Notes: a model not told the origin generated them from the letters alone. A stretch of 64,000 nt of DNA from Asterias rubens (GCF_902459465.1 NC_047073.1:8557036-8621035); one strand, 5' to 3'. Counted from the stretch's first letter, positions 27,401-36,100 are shown. Numbers and translations are program-made.

Positions 27401-28490
27401 AAATTTTCACAGATTTGTTATTTTATGCATATGTTGGGATACACCAAGTGAGAGTACTGGTCTTTGACAATTACTAAAGGTGTCCAGTGCCTTTAAGGGT
27501 TTTAGGGACTGTCAGTACTAGAGTGGCTTTACTTTTCCATCGTATGAGTTCTATCTCCAGTAAATATCAACAATTTTAAGCATCTAGCAACCAACTGAGC
27601 TAATACAATCAATTTTGTTTTTGATTTGTTTTTTTAATGGCACCTCTGTTAAAGGCAGTGGACACTATTTGTAATTGTCAAAGACTAGCCTTCACAGTTA
27701 ATGTATCTCTACAGAAGCATAAAATAACAAACCTGTGAAAATTTGAGCTCAATCGGTCATCAAACTTGCGAGATAATAATGAAAGAAAAAACACCCTTGT
27801 CACACGAAGTTGTGTGCGTTTAGATGGTTGATTTCGAGACCTCAAGTTCTAAACCTGAGGTCTCGAAATCAAATTCGTGGAAAATTACCCCCTGTTGAAA
27901 ACTATGGCACTTCAGAGGGAGCCGTTTCTAACAATGTTTTGTACCATCAACTTCTCCCCATTACTTGTCACCAAGAAAGGTTTTATCCTAATAATTATTT
28001 TTTAGTAATTACCAATAGTGTCCACTGCCTTAAATGCTTTTGTGTGTGTTTACATTTTTATTTTTTTTTGCCAATTGAACAGATCTGCGTTTGATAAATG
28101 ACCACAAGTACTTTTTCTGATTTTGTGAAATTACTTTTTATCTGGTTTATCAGATTTGTTATAATACTTATTATTATTATTATACTGTTTCATTTTACAG
28201 TCGATCACTGCACACCCGTAACAAACTTCACAGTGGACAGAGACGTCTCGCTGACAAAAGAAGAACAAACCATCTGTGTCTCAAGGACCCCGGTACCCAG
28301 ATGCCCGGACACCTGTGTAGTCGCCGAGTCATGGCCCATCGATGTGGAGTTTGTCTGTGCCCCTTCAAAGGAGACAAGCAACCCCAACCCCTTCGAGGGA
28401 CTCACCAGGCAACAGGTCATCAACAAGTATGGTGTCAAGCGACCCGACTACAAGAGAACCGTGGACATGGCTGTGAAGTGCAGGAACTAG
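436..28490 (+). CDS. vtg: Vitellogenin (large lipid transfer protein), 5'-partial, 28 coding exons
   Basis: Secreted yolk-precursor lipoprotein that carries lipid to oocytes. Exons: 436-477, 1289-1373, 2085-2287, 4285-4406, 5994-6168, 6691-6875, 7605-7770, 9410-9553, 10189-10410, 11195-11412, 12199-12290, 12670-12953, 13401-13527, 14719-14983, 15483-15720, 16100-16207, 17348-17575, 18455-18724, 19550-19729, 20421-20597, 21023-21196, 22224-22337, 23302-23497, 24174-24334, 24996-25214, 26209-26454, 26742-26895, 28201-28490 (TAG). All phases join to one 1,694-residue frame. The first visible residues, with GNCESVYDV then ITKTRDL, fit the interior of the lipoprotein N-terminal domain, so roughly 150 residues and the signal peptide lie upstream of the window. 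The alpha-helical domain follows, then a beta-sheet region with IPTQVGLPLKISF (exon 14). The C-terminus is a von Willebrand D domain from about residue 1339 (SIITFD, then HILAKDCS) with CGLCGDFNGE in exon 27. A short Ser/acidic tract (TESSSEEFSEG, exon 18) stands where vertebrates carry long phosvitin. Donors of exons 3, 24 and 25 are weak. A different apoB-family member is possible but less likely given the D domain. Confidence 0.9.
614..1135. repeat. ~500-bp dispersed repeat, copy 1 (vitellogenin intron)
   Basis: Contains an imperfect hairpin around GAGGCCTGGTTCTTGATAAT (near 638-705), then CCACTAGTTGAAAACCGATT, CATTCATAAATACCTTTTCG and, at the far end, AAGGTATTTATGAATGC (inverted to the previous motif). 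It is close to 8788-9300 in the same orientation. No coding capacity. Confidence 0.8.
1524..1760. repeat. MITE family B, truncated copy
   Basis: Left end TTAAAGGAACATGTTGCCTT, then the central palindrome around GGTCGGCCATTTATGGGA; it stops after ACCGTGTTTAGT, so the right third is missing. Confidence 0.8.
2342..2862. repeat. MITE family A, full copy abutting a truncated copy
   Basis: Full copy 2342-2728: TTAAAGGCAATAGACACTAT at the left, AGTCTCCACTGCCTTTAA at the right, TTAA on both sides. A second, truncated copy starts at the same TTAA (2725) with GGACACTGGACAC and stops near 2862 after ACACCCTTGTCACACG. Confidence 0.85.
3013..3405. repeat. MITE family A, full copy, inverted
   Basis: TTAA at 3013-3016 and 3402-3405 with inner ends AGGCACTTGACCCTATTGG and GGTGTCCAGTGTC. 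The interior is in the opposite orientation to the copy at 2342. Confidence 0.85.
3401..3550. repeat. 57-bp tandem repeat, ~2.6 units
   Basis: Units start TTTAACACCTAGCAACCAGT at 3401, 3458 and 3515 and contain ATTAATAAAATGACATACAT. It abuts the right end of the preceding MITE. Confidence 0.9.
3583..4056. mobile_element. MITE with TTAA target duplication (family D)
   Basis: Ends ACAGCCAATAAAGGATGATC (left) and GATCATCCTTTATTGGCTGT (right) are perfect inverted repeats. TTAA flanks both sides (3579-3582, 4057-4060). TTAA targeting is typical of piggyBac and Kolobok-type elements. No coding capacity. Confidence 0.85.
4084..4236 (+). repeat. Dispersed repeat P, 3' part
   Basis: AAGACAAGTTCTCAAAAGAAC through ACACATGGTGTTACTGCAAA and GCCTCAAATCC matches the 3' part of the copies at 4624 and 7050. 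Confidence 0.7.
4624..4945 (+). repeat. Dispersed repeat P, near-full copy with structured 5' hairpin
   Basis: Starts CCTGACGATGACTAGAGCAA, GCTAGTCGAAAGGTTGAGAC, then hairpins around TCTTTTCAGAAC-like sequence, and ends ACACATGGTGTTACATGG. Same architecture as 7050-7376. It lies in the vitellogenin intron after exon 4. Confidence 0.8.
5474..5907. mobile_element. Palindromic MITE family C, copy 1
   Basis: TTAA at 5474-5477 and 5904-5907. The left half (GTTTGAAGATTATGATAGTA, GAAAGCTTCCC, GTGCTGTAGTTTTTGAGAAA) is repeated inverted in the right half (TTTCTCAAGAAACTACAG, GGGGAAGCTTTCCACTATCA). A second copy lies at 45598-45959. Confidence 0.85.
7050..7376 (+). repeat. Dispersed repeat P, near-full copy
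   Basis: GACGATGACTAGAGCAAGCT, GTCGAAACGTTGAGACCAAT, then AGTTCTTTTCAGAACTGAGA and ACACATGGTGTTACCGCAAA, ending GCCTCAAATCCTATA. Partial copies: 17590-17748 (+), 26517-26693 (-), 50335-50645 (-). Confidence 0.8.
8788..9300. repeat. ~500-bp dispersed repeat, copy 2 (vitellogenin intron 7)
   Basis: Same order of blocks as the copy at 614-1135. Here the left ~105 bp form a clear palindrome: TTTTCAACTAGTGGTTTAAA at 8789 against TTTAAACCACTAGTTGAAAA at 8873. The inverted CATTCATAAATACC and TAAGTATTTATGAAT blocks bracket the rest, suggesting a non-autonomous element. Confidence 0.8.
9809..10065 (-). pseudogene. Fragment of non-LTR retrotransposon 3' coding end
   Basis: On the minus strand the frame 10015-9809 reads YKDFNTPRQPGRPPLRWKAQ, then VQEDINIPLYEAERLARNRP, EWGRF. 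The GRPPLRW...ARNRPEW pattern is common at the C-terminus of LINE reverse-transcriptase polyproteins. Upstream sequence continues in another frame, so it is a frameshifted relic inside a vitellogenin intron. Confidence 0.65.
11633..11835. repeat. Repeat with internal 38-bp duplication, related to family P
   Basis: AACCAACGGTTCTTTTCAGA, ACCACCCCATCTCATT occurs twice in a row (from about 11719 and 11757), followed by TAGTCACTACATGGTGTTAC. Related sequence is at 20206-20370 and 48830-48935. Confidence 0.65.
12983..13325. repeat. MITE family A, diverged copy
   Basis: TTAA at 12983, then TGGTAATTGTTCAAGTCCAG, and at the far end TTTTGAGTAATTACCAATGG. The right TTAA terminus is lost. Confidence 0.7.
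13554..13943. repeat. MITE family A, full copy
   Basis: TTAA at 13554-13557 and 13940-13943 with AGACAATGGACACTATTGG and AGTGTCCACTGCTT inner ends. It lies directly after vitellogenin exon 13 and before the junction-like array. Confidence 0.85.
13944..14460 (+). repeat. Degenerate ~80-bp tandem array resembling the exon 13 / splice-donor junction of vitellogenin
   Basis: Units near 14011, 14097, 14172, 14250, 14333 and 14413 contain ACAAAACCATCATTTGG, then GAATGACTTGAAAGAA, then GTAAGT or a close variant. The genuine exon 13 end (13497-13533) reads ACAAAACCACCATTTGGGAA, TGGCTTGATGGAA, GTAAGT. A partial unit at 13948-13970 follows a TTAA-flanked element (13554-13943) that separates the real junction from the array. 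Spacing is 75-86 bp and the units have diverged. Confidence 0.75.
16231..16539. repeat. MITE family A, internally deleted copy
   Basis: TTAAAGACACTGGACACTGT at the left, AGTGTCCACTGCCTTTAC at the right. The interior between GCTTGATTACG and TTACTTAGCCG is shortened. Confidence 0.85.
16632..16800. mobile_element. Palindromic MITE (GTCGATTTCAC ends), copy 1
   Basis: Ends AGGTCGATTTCACAAAGAGT and TTTTGTGAAATCGACGG are inverted. The interior repeats TTAGGACGAGT-type motifs in both orientations. CAG stands on both sides (16629-16631, 16801-16803), a likely 3-bp target duplication. A second copy is at 44927-45094. Confidence 0.8.
18110..18335. repeat. SINE-type repeat
   Basis: CTTACGTTTAGTGCACTGGG, ACATTACACAACACACAGGA, CCGAAGGACGAAGTATGGTT, AAGTGTCTTGCTGAAATAC, then ACGAACCCACACTCTGCTGA. 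The same blocks occur at 63592-63862 and in part near 41880-41965 and 42385-42450. Confidence 0.7.
19180..19510. repeat. Dispersed repeat, copy 1
   Basis: Shares TCGGTCACAAGTTACTCCTT, GGGGCAAGCTTTTG, GTCTCTATAGTCTGAGGAAT and ACTAAGCAAGTCATTGTACC with 61126-61790, in the same order and orientation. Confidence 0.65.
20629..20985. repeat. MITE family A, diverged copy
   Basis: GGCCGTGGACACTGTTGG at the left, GGTCTTTGACAATTCAAG at the right; termini partly lost. Confidence 0.75.
23721..23966. mobile_element. Palindromic MITE (GGGCCCAATTTCAT ends), copy 1
   Basis: GGGCCCAATTTCATGGCTCT at the left and GAGACATGAAATTGGGCCC at the right, with interior repeats of GCTTACGGTAAGC-like sequence. A similar element is at 61434-61708 and a fragment lies near 22850. 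Confidence 0.75.
25867..26121. repeat. MITE family G, copy 1
   Basis: GTTACACCCGTTTCAGACAG, GGCTCATGACAAGATCAACG, TCTGAAACCAAGGCACTCCA, GTCGCTCCTAACTGTTTCAG matches the copy at 51114-51736 block for block; the right end is shorter here. Confidence 0.75.
27186..27496. repeat. MITE family A, deleted copy
   Basis: TTAA at 27186-27189 and 27493-27496 with GTCACTGGACACC and GGTGTCCAGTGCC inner ends. Confidence 0.85.
27649..28033. repeat. MITE family A, full copy
   Basis: TTAA at 27649-27652 and 28030-28033 with AGGCAGTGGACACTATTTG and AGTGTCCACTGCC ends. It lies in the last vitellogenin intron. Confidence 0.9.
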
Positions 28491-30642
28491 ACCACAAAGG
28501 ATTTCGGAATGGACAACTGGATTATCTTTAAAGCTTAGTTGATGATGAATGCAAGAGATTATTTAATAATATTAAATTATTCATATTATTTCTGATTTAC
28601 ACGAGCTCAAGGTTGCTCTGACAACTCACCTTTTCAAAATGTATTTAGTGCATAGTTTTGTTGCTTTCCATTGTTAACTATTGTATGTTTCCTTAATTGT
28701 TATTTTGCTTTCTTTTCACTGGATGTATGTATTGTTTTGTTGACATTGTCTCTACTGCACCTTGCACAGCTCTTCAGATTGATATGGCGCATACAAATAC
28801 AAATGCCTGTTTTTATTATCAAAAGGAAATGGTTTTAAGAAATGCGAGAGATTGATTTTAATACTTAACATTAAAAATAAACAGATTTAAGAAACGCTCG
28901 AGATTAACTATTTAAGATCAAAAGGAAATAGATTTAAAAAATGCTAGAGATTAATTTATATTTAAGATAAAACTGAAATGGATTTAAGAAATGCTAGAGA
29001 ATATTTAAGTGTTAACAGATTTACAATATGCTTAGTATTAATAACTCTTCTGCTAGCAAACTTTTGAGTTTTGATTTGTCATTTAAACTAATGCTCTTCC
29101 TTTTAAATATACTTTAAAGAAATCAAACAAATCTGGACTTTCAAAAACAGGATGATGGTGAAATGTCAAAAGCATTTTGGAAATCCCCTTCAATAATGTC
29201 ATTGAGTTTTTGCGATTGATATTTTCGATTTGGGGTAGGGTTTTGTGGTTATATGTATTATTGTAATTGTGTACGAAAAGTTGTTGATCAACTTTTTGTT
29301 CCTGTTTATTTATTTAACTTTGTGACCAAGTCAAGAAAGTTTGTTTGGTGATTACATGAATGGAAGCATTTTTGAAAGTCTCTTTATTTAAACCATTTGA
29401 TTATTGTTGTTGAAGTTGTCATTGGTTTTTTTTTAAATGTAAGTTTATGATTGTGTTAAAAAATATGTTGATGTTTTTTGCCTTTTTTAACTTTGTGACC
29501 AAGTCAAGAAATTGTGCATTGTAATTATTAAAGCGAAACTGTTTTATACCATAACATTTTTTTTCTGATTGATTTAATTCCATTTCAACATATGTTACTA
29601 CTTTATTTACAACATTAAATTTTTAAAAGAAATTTACAAATCAACTTCATTGTTTGCCAGATTTGTAGATTTGTACAACTCTAATCTTTGCCAAATTAAA
29701 TAAAAACTGTAAAAGGTATGGTCATAGATTGGTTTTTGCAAAAAGTCTCTTAGCACAACAAAATTAAGCTTATCAGATTAAAGGAACACGATGCCTTGGA
29801 TCGGACGAGTCGGTCTTTGAAAAGCGTTTAAACCATTTGTTATGAAATGCAAATGATTAGAAAGATATTTTAAAAGTAGAATAAAATGATCCACACAAGT
29901 ATCACTCGAAATTGCATGGTTTTCCTTTTACGACACTAACTAACATGGTCGGCCATTTTTATGGAGCCAAAATTTTTACTCCACAAAATGGCCGACCGTG
30001 CAATTTTCGAGGCATGTTTGTGTGGATCATTATATTCTACTTTAGAATTATCTATCTAACCATTTGCATTTCAAACAGCTTCAAATGATTTTCAAAGACC
30101 AACTGGACCGATCCTAGGCAACGTGTTCCTTTAAGGTTGCCAGTCAAAATACCATACCTTATGTGCAATTATTTGTTACTGCTATCCTGCTTACGTTTTG
30201 CTAGGCAGAACATTTTAAGCATTATGTTTGCTAGAGCAGCTCTCTGAAATTTGTCCCAATTCAGTGCCTTGGTGCCCCTTGAACTGTTTCAGTAGAAGTT
30301 AACAATTCCCGCAATCGAGGAACCCTTTACTAAAGAAAAACTTCCCTTACAGAATCAATGGAGCAGTCCTACTATTTTATATCCCCATCACACTGCCTCG
30401 TTCTCACTATGTTCTTAAAAATGTAATCTTGGTGCAAGACGTTGTTCACACTATCATTCAACTATCGCAACCCCCCGCTCGCAGCACACATCGTCTTTTA
30501 TTTAATCAGAAAGTAGTGAGAATGAGTTTGATGTGATTGGGGTATTATGTTTAATTAACTAATAGTATAAACTAGCACAAAACATTTTAGGTAAACGGGG
30601 GGGGGGGGGGGGGGGGAAGACAAATTTAAATGCAACAGCTAT
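28491..30642. other. Convergent intergenic region between vitellogenin and SYCE2
   Basis: No coding sequence recognised. It begins with the vitellogenin 3' UTR (AATAAA at 28876-28881, another at 29699-29704). A degenerate AT-rich repeat of about five units, each with a core like TTTAAGAAATGCTAGAGATT, lies at roughly 28826-29040. Two copies of CTTTGTGACCAAGTCAAGAAA lie near 29320 and 29490. A TTAA-flanked palindromic element occupies 29778-30134. A G run of about 18 lies at 30598-30616, just past the SYCE2 stop. Confidence 0.6.
29778..30134. mobile_element. Palindromic MITE family B, full copy
   Basis: TTAA at 29778-29781 and 30131-30134. The halves are inverted copies: GGAACACGATGCCTTGGATC against GATCCTAGGCAACGTGTTCC, with a central GGTCGGCCATTTT / AAAATGGCCGACC. 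Confidence 0.9.
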
Positions 30643-32557
30643 TCACGTTGGCCTGGCAGGTCCATGGATATCAGAGTACAGGGATCCTAGTGAGTGCTTG
30701 AAATGCTCCAGTTCCATCTCCAGCTTTGAGATACGATCCAGAGTGCTGAAGAGCTCTTGTAACTTGTCTTGGATCCCTTTGCTGTTCTGCTGATACACTT
30801 GGTACATGGCTTGCTCCAAGGAAGCAAAGGAATTGGATGCCTGTTGAAGAGAAACAAGAACACATTTTTAAAGGTTTTGACTGGGTATGGAAGATTGCTT
30901 ATTCCTCCAGATTTTTTTAAAAACAAATGTTTTAACCTTGGATGAAACTTTGCTGTCGTGAACTTTGCTGAAATCCACTTAAAATGTTTTTGATGAATAA
31001 GGAAATCGAGTCATATGATTATAAATAGGTTTCAATTGTGTAAAAAAACAATCATTTTGTATGCCCTTGTCCAGAGCTTTTCTGCGAGATTTGCGAAAAG
31101 CCCCGTTACGTAATCACTCTCAAAACGTCATAAGTAGATAAAGCCGCTGTGTTGCAGCGTGAATGTATAACAAAGCAAACTCCCACAAATGACGTCCTTT
31201 GACGCCCGCTCTCAACGGCAGAAGTGTTTTTAGTTTTTCAAAAAAACTTTAGGTAGGGGCCTGATTTTTTACTCGATAATTACGAAAAGTTCAGAAGTGT
31301 TCAAATATCAAAATTACATTAAAATGGTGAACAAGTGCATTATAAACAAGTAAAATCACCATTTCTGTTGAAAACATTCCGCTCAGGTAGCTGTTTAACC
31401 AACAGAACATGAATTTTATGCTCTAACCACTCGGCCATGCGTGACAACCTACGAAAAATTAAAACCTACTTGTAAATCTAAGGCTTTCTTAAAATCAGCC
31501 AACATAGTGGTGTCTCGTTTTCTCTTAGCGTTGATGTCATCAATTAGCTGCTGGGTCTGCTCATTTAAGAACTCCCTTGTGATGGAATATGACGGAGCTG
31601 GTGAAGCAAGCTGATCCACAGGAGTGATTACTTGGGTCTTTTTCGGTGGATCAGTAAAAGTTGTTTGAAGACTACCACGTGCAGACTCTGTCGGAACGCT
31701 GAAAGATATGCGTAACAAATATATACAAAAAAGTTGATTCACCACTTTAACTTACAGGCATGATAGATTTGGTAATTGGAAAAAGTTGGAATGTTTTAAC
31801 GACTACAACTTACAAACACGGGCCGACTTACATACATCGTAGACATGGTGTAGTCTTTAATAGATGTTTCAGCTTCAGGCTATTTAATCACAAATGTTTC
31901 AGATTTTTCCAAGGCCAAGGGAAAACAAAAAATCAGAGATTAGACTAAAGTAGGAAGAGTGTCATGCCTGCACTTATTAGCTGCAGTCAGACTCAGAGTC
32001 AGAGGCACTGTGTCATGAGGGTTTGTGGTAGCCCACCTTGTTGAGCTGTTAATGGCTCCGCTTTTAACATCTGTCGCCATTGTTCTGGCGACAGTGATGA
32101 GACCAATGTTAAAAGCGAAGCCATTAACAGCTCAACAAGGTGGGCTAGGTTTGTGGTACCTTTTTGAAATGCAAATTGCAGTTTTCTACATTAATTCAGA
32201 TCAATAAATCACAGAGGGGATTTTGTTTGATAAGTCAGGGCTTGAATTTTACTCTGGATCACCAGTGATTTTAGTGTCGGGCCAGTAAGCTCAAGACAGG
32301 ACAAGCCCATAGGTCTATTTTTTTTCAATTCAACATTTTGTCTCAAAATCAAATCAAATAGGCCCTAGTAAAAATACAAAAGTCAAAAGAAGTAGCCTAT
32401 GTTGTATGTTCAAAAGTTAATGTTGGCTTGCTTACCTGGGCTGTAGAAAGTCTGCCTTGTCCGGATCAAACTGATTACAATCATCAGCTCTTCTCACTGA
32501 ATTTGTAAAATTCTCAGCGACATCTTTTTCTAATGAACAGCCCTCCGTTGTTTCCAT
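30643..32557 (-). CDS. SYCE2: Synaptonemal complex central element protein 2 (SYCE2) ortholog, 182 aa
   Basis: Coding exons on the minus strand: 32557-32436 (ATG), 31698-31470, 30840-30643 (TGA); lengths 122, 229 and 198, phases consistent. The first 60 or so residues are poorly conserved. The rest is one long heptad-rich helix containing QQLIDDINAKRKRD, MLADFKKALDL, EQAMYQVYQQNSK, IQDKLQELF and ISKLEMELEHF. These align in order with the vertebrate SYCE2 core (ELIENIN, then the MYQIYNDHNK-like stretch, then IQEKLQEF and ISHLETELK). Vertebrate SYCE2 pairs with TEX12 to extend the central element of the synaptonemal complex in meiotic prophase. A non-coding 5' exon ending at 32764 and spliced to 32600 is supported by a GTAAGT donor and a pyrimidine-rich acceptor. 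The protein is shorter than human SYCE2 (about 218 aa), mostly at the C-terminus. The identification is by remembered family similarity. Confidence 0.85.
32029..32147. mobile_element. 119-bp near-palindromic MITE with 9-bp target duplication in SYCE2 intron 1
   Basis: Two arms of about 45 bp starting TAGCCCACCTTGTTGAGC and ending in its reverse complement surround a short loop that itself contains CTGTCGCCA/TGGCGACAG-like pairing. GGTTTGTGG stands directly on both sides (32020-32028 and 32148-32156), a perfect 9-bp target duplication. A 9-bp duplication is typical of Mutator-type elements. No coding capacity. Confidence 0.85.
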
Positions 32558-32764
32558 GTTTCGTCGCTTCCTTGTTAGAATCAGAATGGCAGAAGATGTT
32601 CTAAAAAAAGTAAAAAAGAAATAACGAAATGGTGGGAATTACTCCGTTGTTCAGCCAAGATTTATTTCCTCTCAAACTGAAACCACTCCCTAATAAATAC
32701 TTATAGGCCTACTTATTAGAAACCAAATTTAACAAAAGGTAAAGCTTTTACGGGCCCACTTACC

Positions 32765-33130
32765 CCAAATGTGTGGCCGAAAACGAATTCCTCGTCTGTG
32801 CTTTTTTTTTTTTCCACAACAAAATCATCAGCAGACGTTGTAGACGATCACGAAATTAAAAATGAGGGCGCTGTTTCCAAACTTTTGACCAATGACCAAA
32901 AATTGCTTAACTCCCGATCGGGGAATATTTCAAACTTGCTAGTCAGAAATTCCCATTTGAATGAAATTTATGTAATCATGTTATTAATTGAAATACAAGC
33001 TTTTAATAACTCTTATTGGGTTTTTAAAATAATTTACATCCATTGTTGATAAATCATTAACCTTATGAAATAAATGTATACTACCCCATTTCGTAATATA
33101 CCTCGAACGAGCCATTGAGGAGCAAACAAA
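32765..33130. promoter_or_regulatory. Head-to-head promoter interval of SYCE2 (-) and NRDC (+)
   Basis: The NRDC start codon (33131) and the inferred end of the SYCE2 non-coding first exon (32764, minus) are only about 366 bp apart, so both transcripts must begin within or at the edges of this stretch. I see no clear TATA box or CpG island. It holds a T-run near 32805-32816 and is AT-rich. The assignment rests on gene positions, not on a recognised motif. Confidence 0.5.
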
Positions 33131-36100
33131 ATGGCAGAGATAGCTAAATCGCCAAACGATACACGTGAATACCGGTAGGTGGTAAAGTTCTCGTTTTATG
33201 CATTCGAAGTTGCTGTTTTGACTATTTGTATGAAACATCCTCCACATAGCGGATATTTAGTGATTGTTTGGAAAAACACCATCGTTACAAAACTTAAATT
33301 ATAACAAATAAAGCACATACCATGTTCCACATGTTGCCCAGATTCCGGACACGTGCCAGCAATGCCCAAAAGTCCCAAAACACAACCCAGTAAAACACAA
33401 ACGTAGGACAACAACAAGCATTGAGAATGTGTTTGTTAAAGTGTCACTAGTATTAAATTAATGAATACCTCTGAGTCTGAGTCTGTATGAATGAGTCACG
33501 AGTGCATTGTCTTGATTGTGCGAATATTTTCATGAATCATGATTCATGGGAATGGGATCATGGCATGTGATTGACCGGTAGTACCGTAGCGGTGTGATGT
33601 GAGTGTGAAGTTGGTTTCACGTTCGACATCAGACATTGGACATTCAAACGTCAAACACGACTCAGTTCCTCGTCCGACATTTAAATTGTATTTACGCACA
33701 AAAACAAAGCGTATGTAACGGGAGTGTTTATGTGCATACGACGCTATACGATCTTTGGTGCATTAGCCATTACGGTGTGTTCATATTCGCATGTCGGCTG
33801 CAGACGACAAATTTCGATTCCGACTTTTGAATGGTCAGTTTCACCATGGTCATGGTGGAGGAAGGAAGAGAAGGAGCTCGAACGAATGGACTTCAAAAGT
33901 CGAACCCGTGGTACCGCGGTCGTTTAACGACACCTCGTAATCACCAACATACCTTATACAGACAATGGGCGACCTGGCGTGTGTGAGTTTGTGCGTGCGC
34001 ACTTGGTTCTTCACTCAAATATGGTGGGCGTATGTTGTATGGATATAATACAGAAAAAACAACTTTTTTGAGACCTGATAAAAATTGTGTACCTTTCGCC
34101 CCCCAAATCGAAAAACAAAATTGAAGACCAACCACCCTCGTGTGCTAATACCCACATTTTGAACCACCGCTAGCTAGCGAAAGTCACAAAAAATGGAAAA
34201 ATATGCCATGATGTTTCTGTGAAACACCACAAACGGTTACTGAAAACGTGTATATTCACAATTCTTGTCTCCAATGATTCAACTTAACACGAAGGCAATG
34301 GCGCAGTCTGGCGGTAACACACCTTCGGTACAAAGAGATCTAATCCTGCTCGTTAATCGGCCGTCCAGCTGGAGGTCTCCTATCTTTTTTCGACTGGTCA
34401 GACAGGGGCATTGTCAGGTTATTCTTTTGTTACTCTGCGGTTTTGCTGATCGTTCGAGCTCCTTCTCTTCCTTCCTCCATTGGTTCACATGTCCAGACCC
34501 CAGGGGCCGGGCACCACTACACCCAGAATCAAAGAAGAAAGTTCAGGGAAACCACCCATGGTCAACTTGACCTGGCCCATGGGGTTTCAGTATTTTTTAT
34601 GAATTTTGCAAATTTGAAGGTTGCTGTAAACACGTATTCACCATAAAGAAACAGCCTGGAGTCGATGCGAACAACGTCAAATTAAGAGTTGCAAGAAAAG
34701 GTGAAATTAGCCACAAGGGCAAATTTGGCGAAAAAAGACACATGAAAGGAGACAGAAGAAAGGTCATTGCTACAGAGCTGCAGAAGGAGGGAGTTGGTAA
34801 TTGGTACTACCATACCATCAGTCACATGACAGAAGAAGAAAAGACAGCCGGAAATTTAACAGCATGCTCCTCCACTGACGTCCTACATGAATACTCTCCG
34901 AAAAAAAGGGAACAGCAAAGCTACACGACGACACTCTTCAGGAAACCAAACTTCTGCAAGAAGTGTACAGAGAAGTCCACCCTGCATCAAAGTACACAAA
35001 TGGGGGCTTTGTTCAGTATTTGTCGTGTTATCCCTTCAAGGCCCATCTCATGATAGACGAACAGGCAGAATTATATAGAGAGGCGGCTAAAAAAGATGAT
35101 GTTGTTTTGCATTTAGATGCGACCGGCTCTATTGTGAGAAAGATCCCCTACCAGCCGAAGGGCATCTTCTACTATGCTTTGATAATAGAAAATCCAGTGG
35201 AAGGAAAAGCTGGAATTCCAGTAGCCGAAATGATAACAAATGACCAGCATACGTCTGAAATCAAGCACTTTTTGTCTAGATTTCCGTTCTTGGTCAGCAA
35301 GGAAAGAAGCGTTGCTTCTGTGGTGCCTCAAAGGGTAGAAACCGATTTTTCATGGGCCTTGTTGCAATCGGTTTTGCATGCTTTCAACAATGAGGACTGC
35401 AAGGGCTACCTCAAGAGAACCTACAAAATTGTTCATGGAGATGTCCAGCCAAATTTGATGAAAGGAATAAACCTACCCACACATATGCGATGCCCACATG
35501 CTGAAGGATGTTTCGCGAAGATTAAGTCAATTAACAACCGACAAGCACAAGAGGCAGTTCATCCTCTACTGCTTTGCACTTATGCAGACCCAGCATAGTT
35601 TGAACAGTGACCAAGAAAGCCAAAGTGTCGAGTCTGCAGTGGTTACCCTGGACCAGCTGTTTGAACGAAGTAACGTTCGATCTGAAGTAAGAGAAGCAGA
35701 GGAGAAAGGAGATCAGATCGAATTCCAAGAGAGGGAAGACTTCACAAACATACGTCTTGAAACAATCAAAGAGAGTTCACCTTGGCGTAAGTTGTTTACA
35801 CGGGTGGCAGAGTGGCAGAGAGGCAGGCAGCTGTCAACGAAGAAGATGACGACGAGGGGAAAGATATTGCAGCTTCATGCAGCAATGCATACCACACACC
35901 AGGACTCATAACGCTGTTGCTGGACCAGTTTCTGCATATTTACCCTCTGTGGAGTGCACTTTTGTTGGGAGATTTAGGAACATACACCCAAGGTAATAAG
36001 TCCTGCAACCAAGCACCTGCCATCAATCAAGTGACAAATGCACTTATTGAGAACTGGTTCGGAATAGTCAAGAAAGATTTCTGTCCTGGCCGCCGCTTAC

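Larger units (their letters stand above)
24174..28490 (+). other. Exons encoding the von Willebrand factor type D domain and Cys-rich C-terminus of vitellogenin
   Basis: Five exons (24174-24334, 24996-25214, 26209-26454, 26742-26895, 28201-28490). The start shows the family pattern of a Cys, then SIITFDK, then NHILAKDCS. The CGLCG core with DFNGE follows in the fourth of these exons, and the last exon is Cys-rich and ends in KCRN. The middle exon (26209-26454) carries an insertion-like hydrophilic stretch with SNSASSQEDY between beta-strands, so this D domain is longer than a minimal one. The TAG stop at 28488-28490 is followed by a candidate AATAAA signal at 28876-28881. Confidence 0.85.

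Noticed and set aside
34265..34570. Separate 101-codon gene in the MULE
   Set aside because: It overlaps inverted internal repeats of the transposon (GGCCGGGCACCACTAC block) and has no transposase motif.
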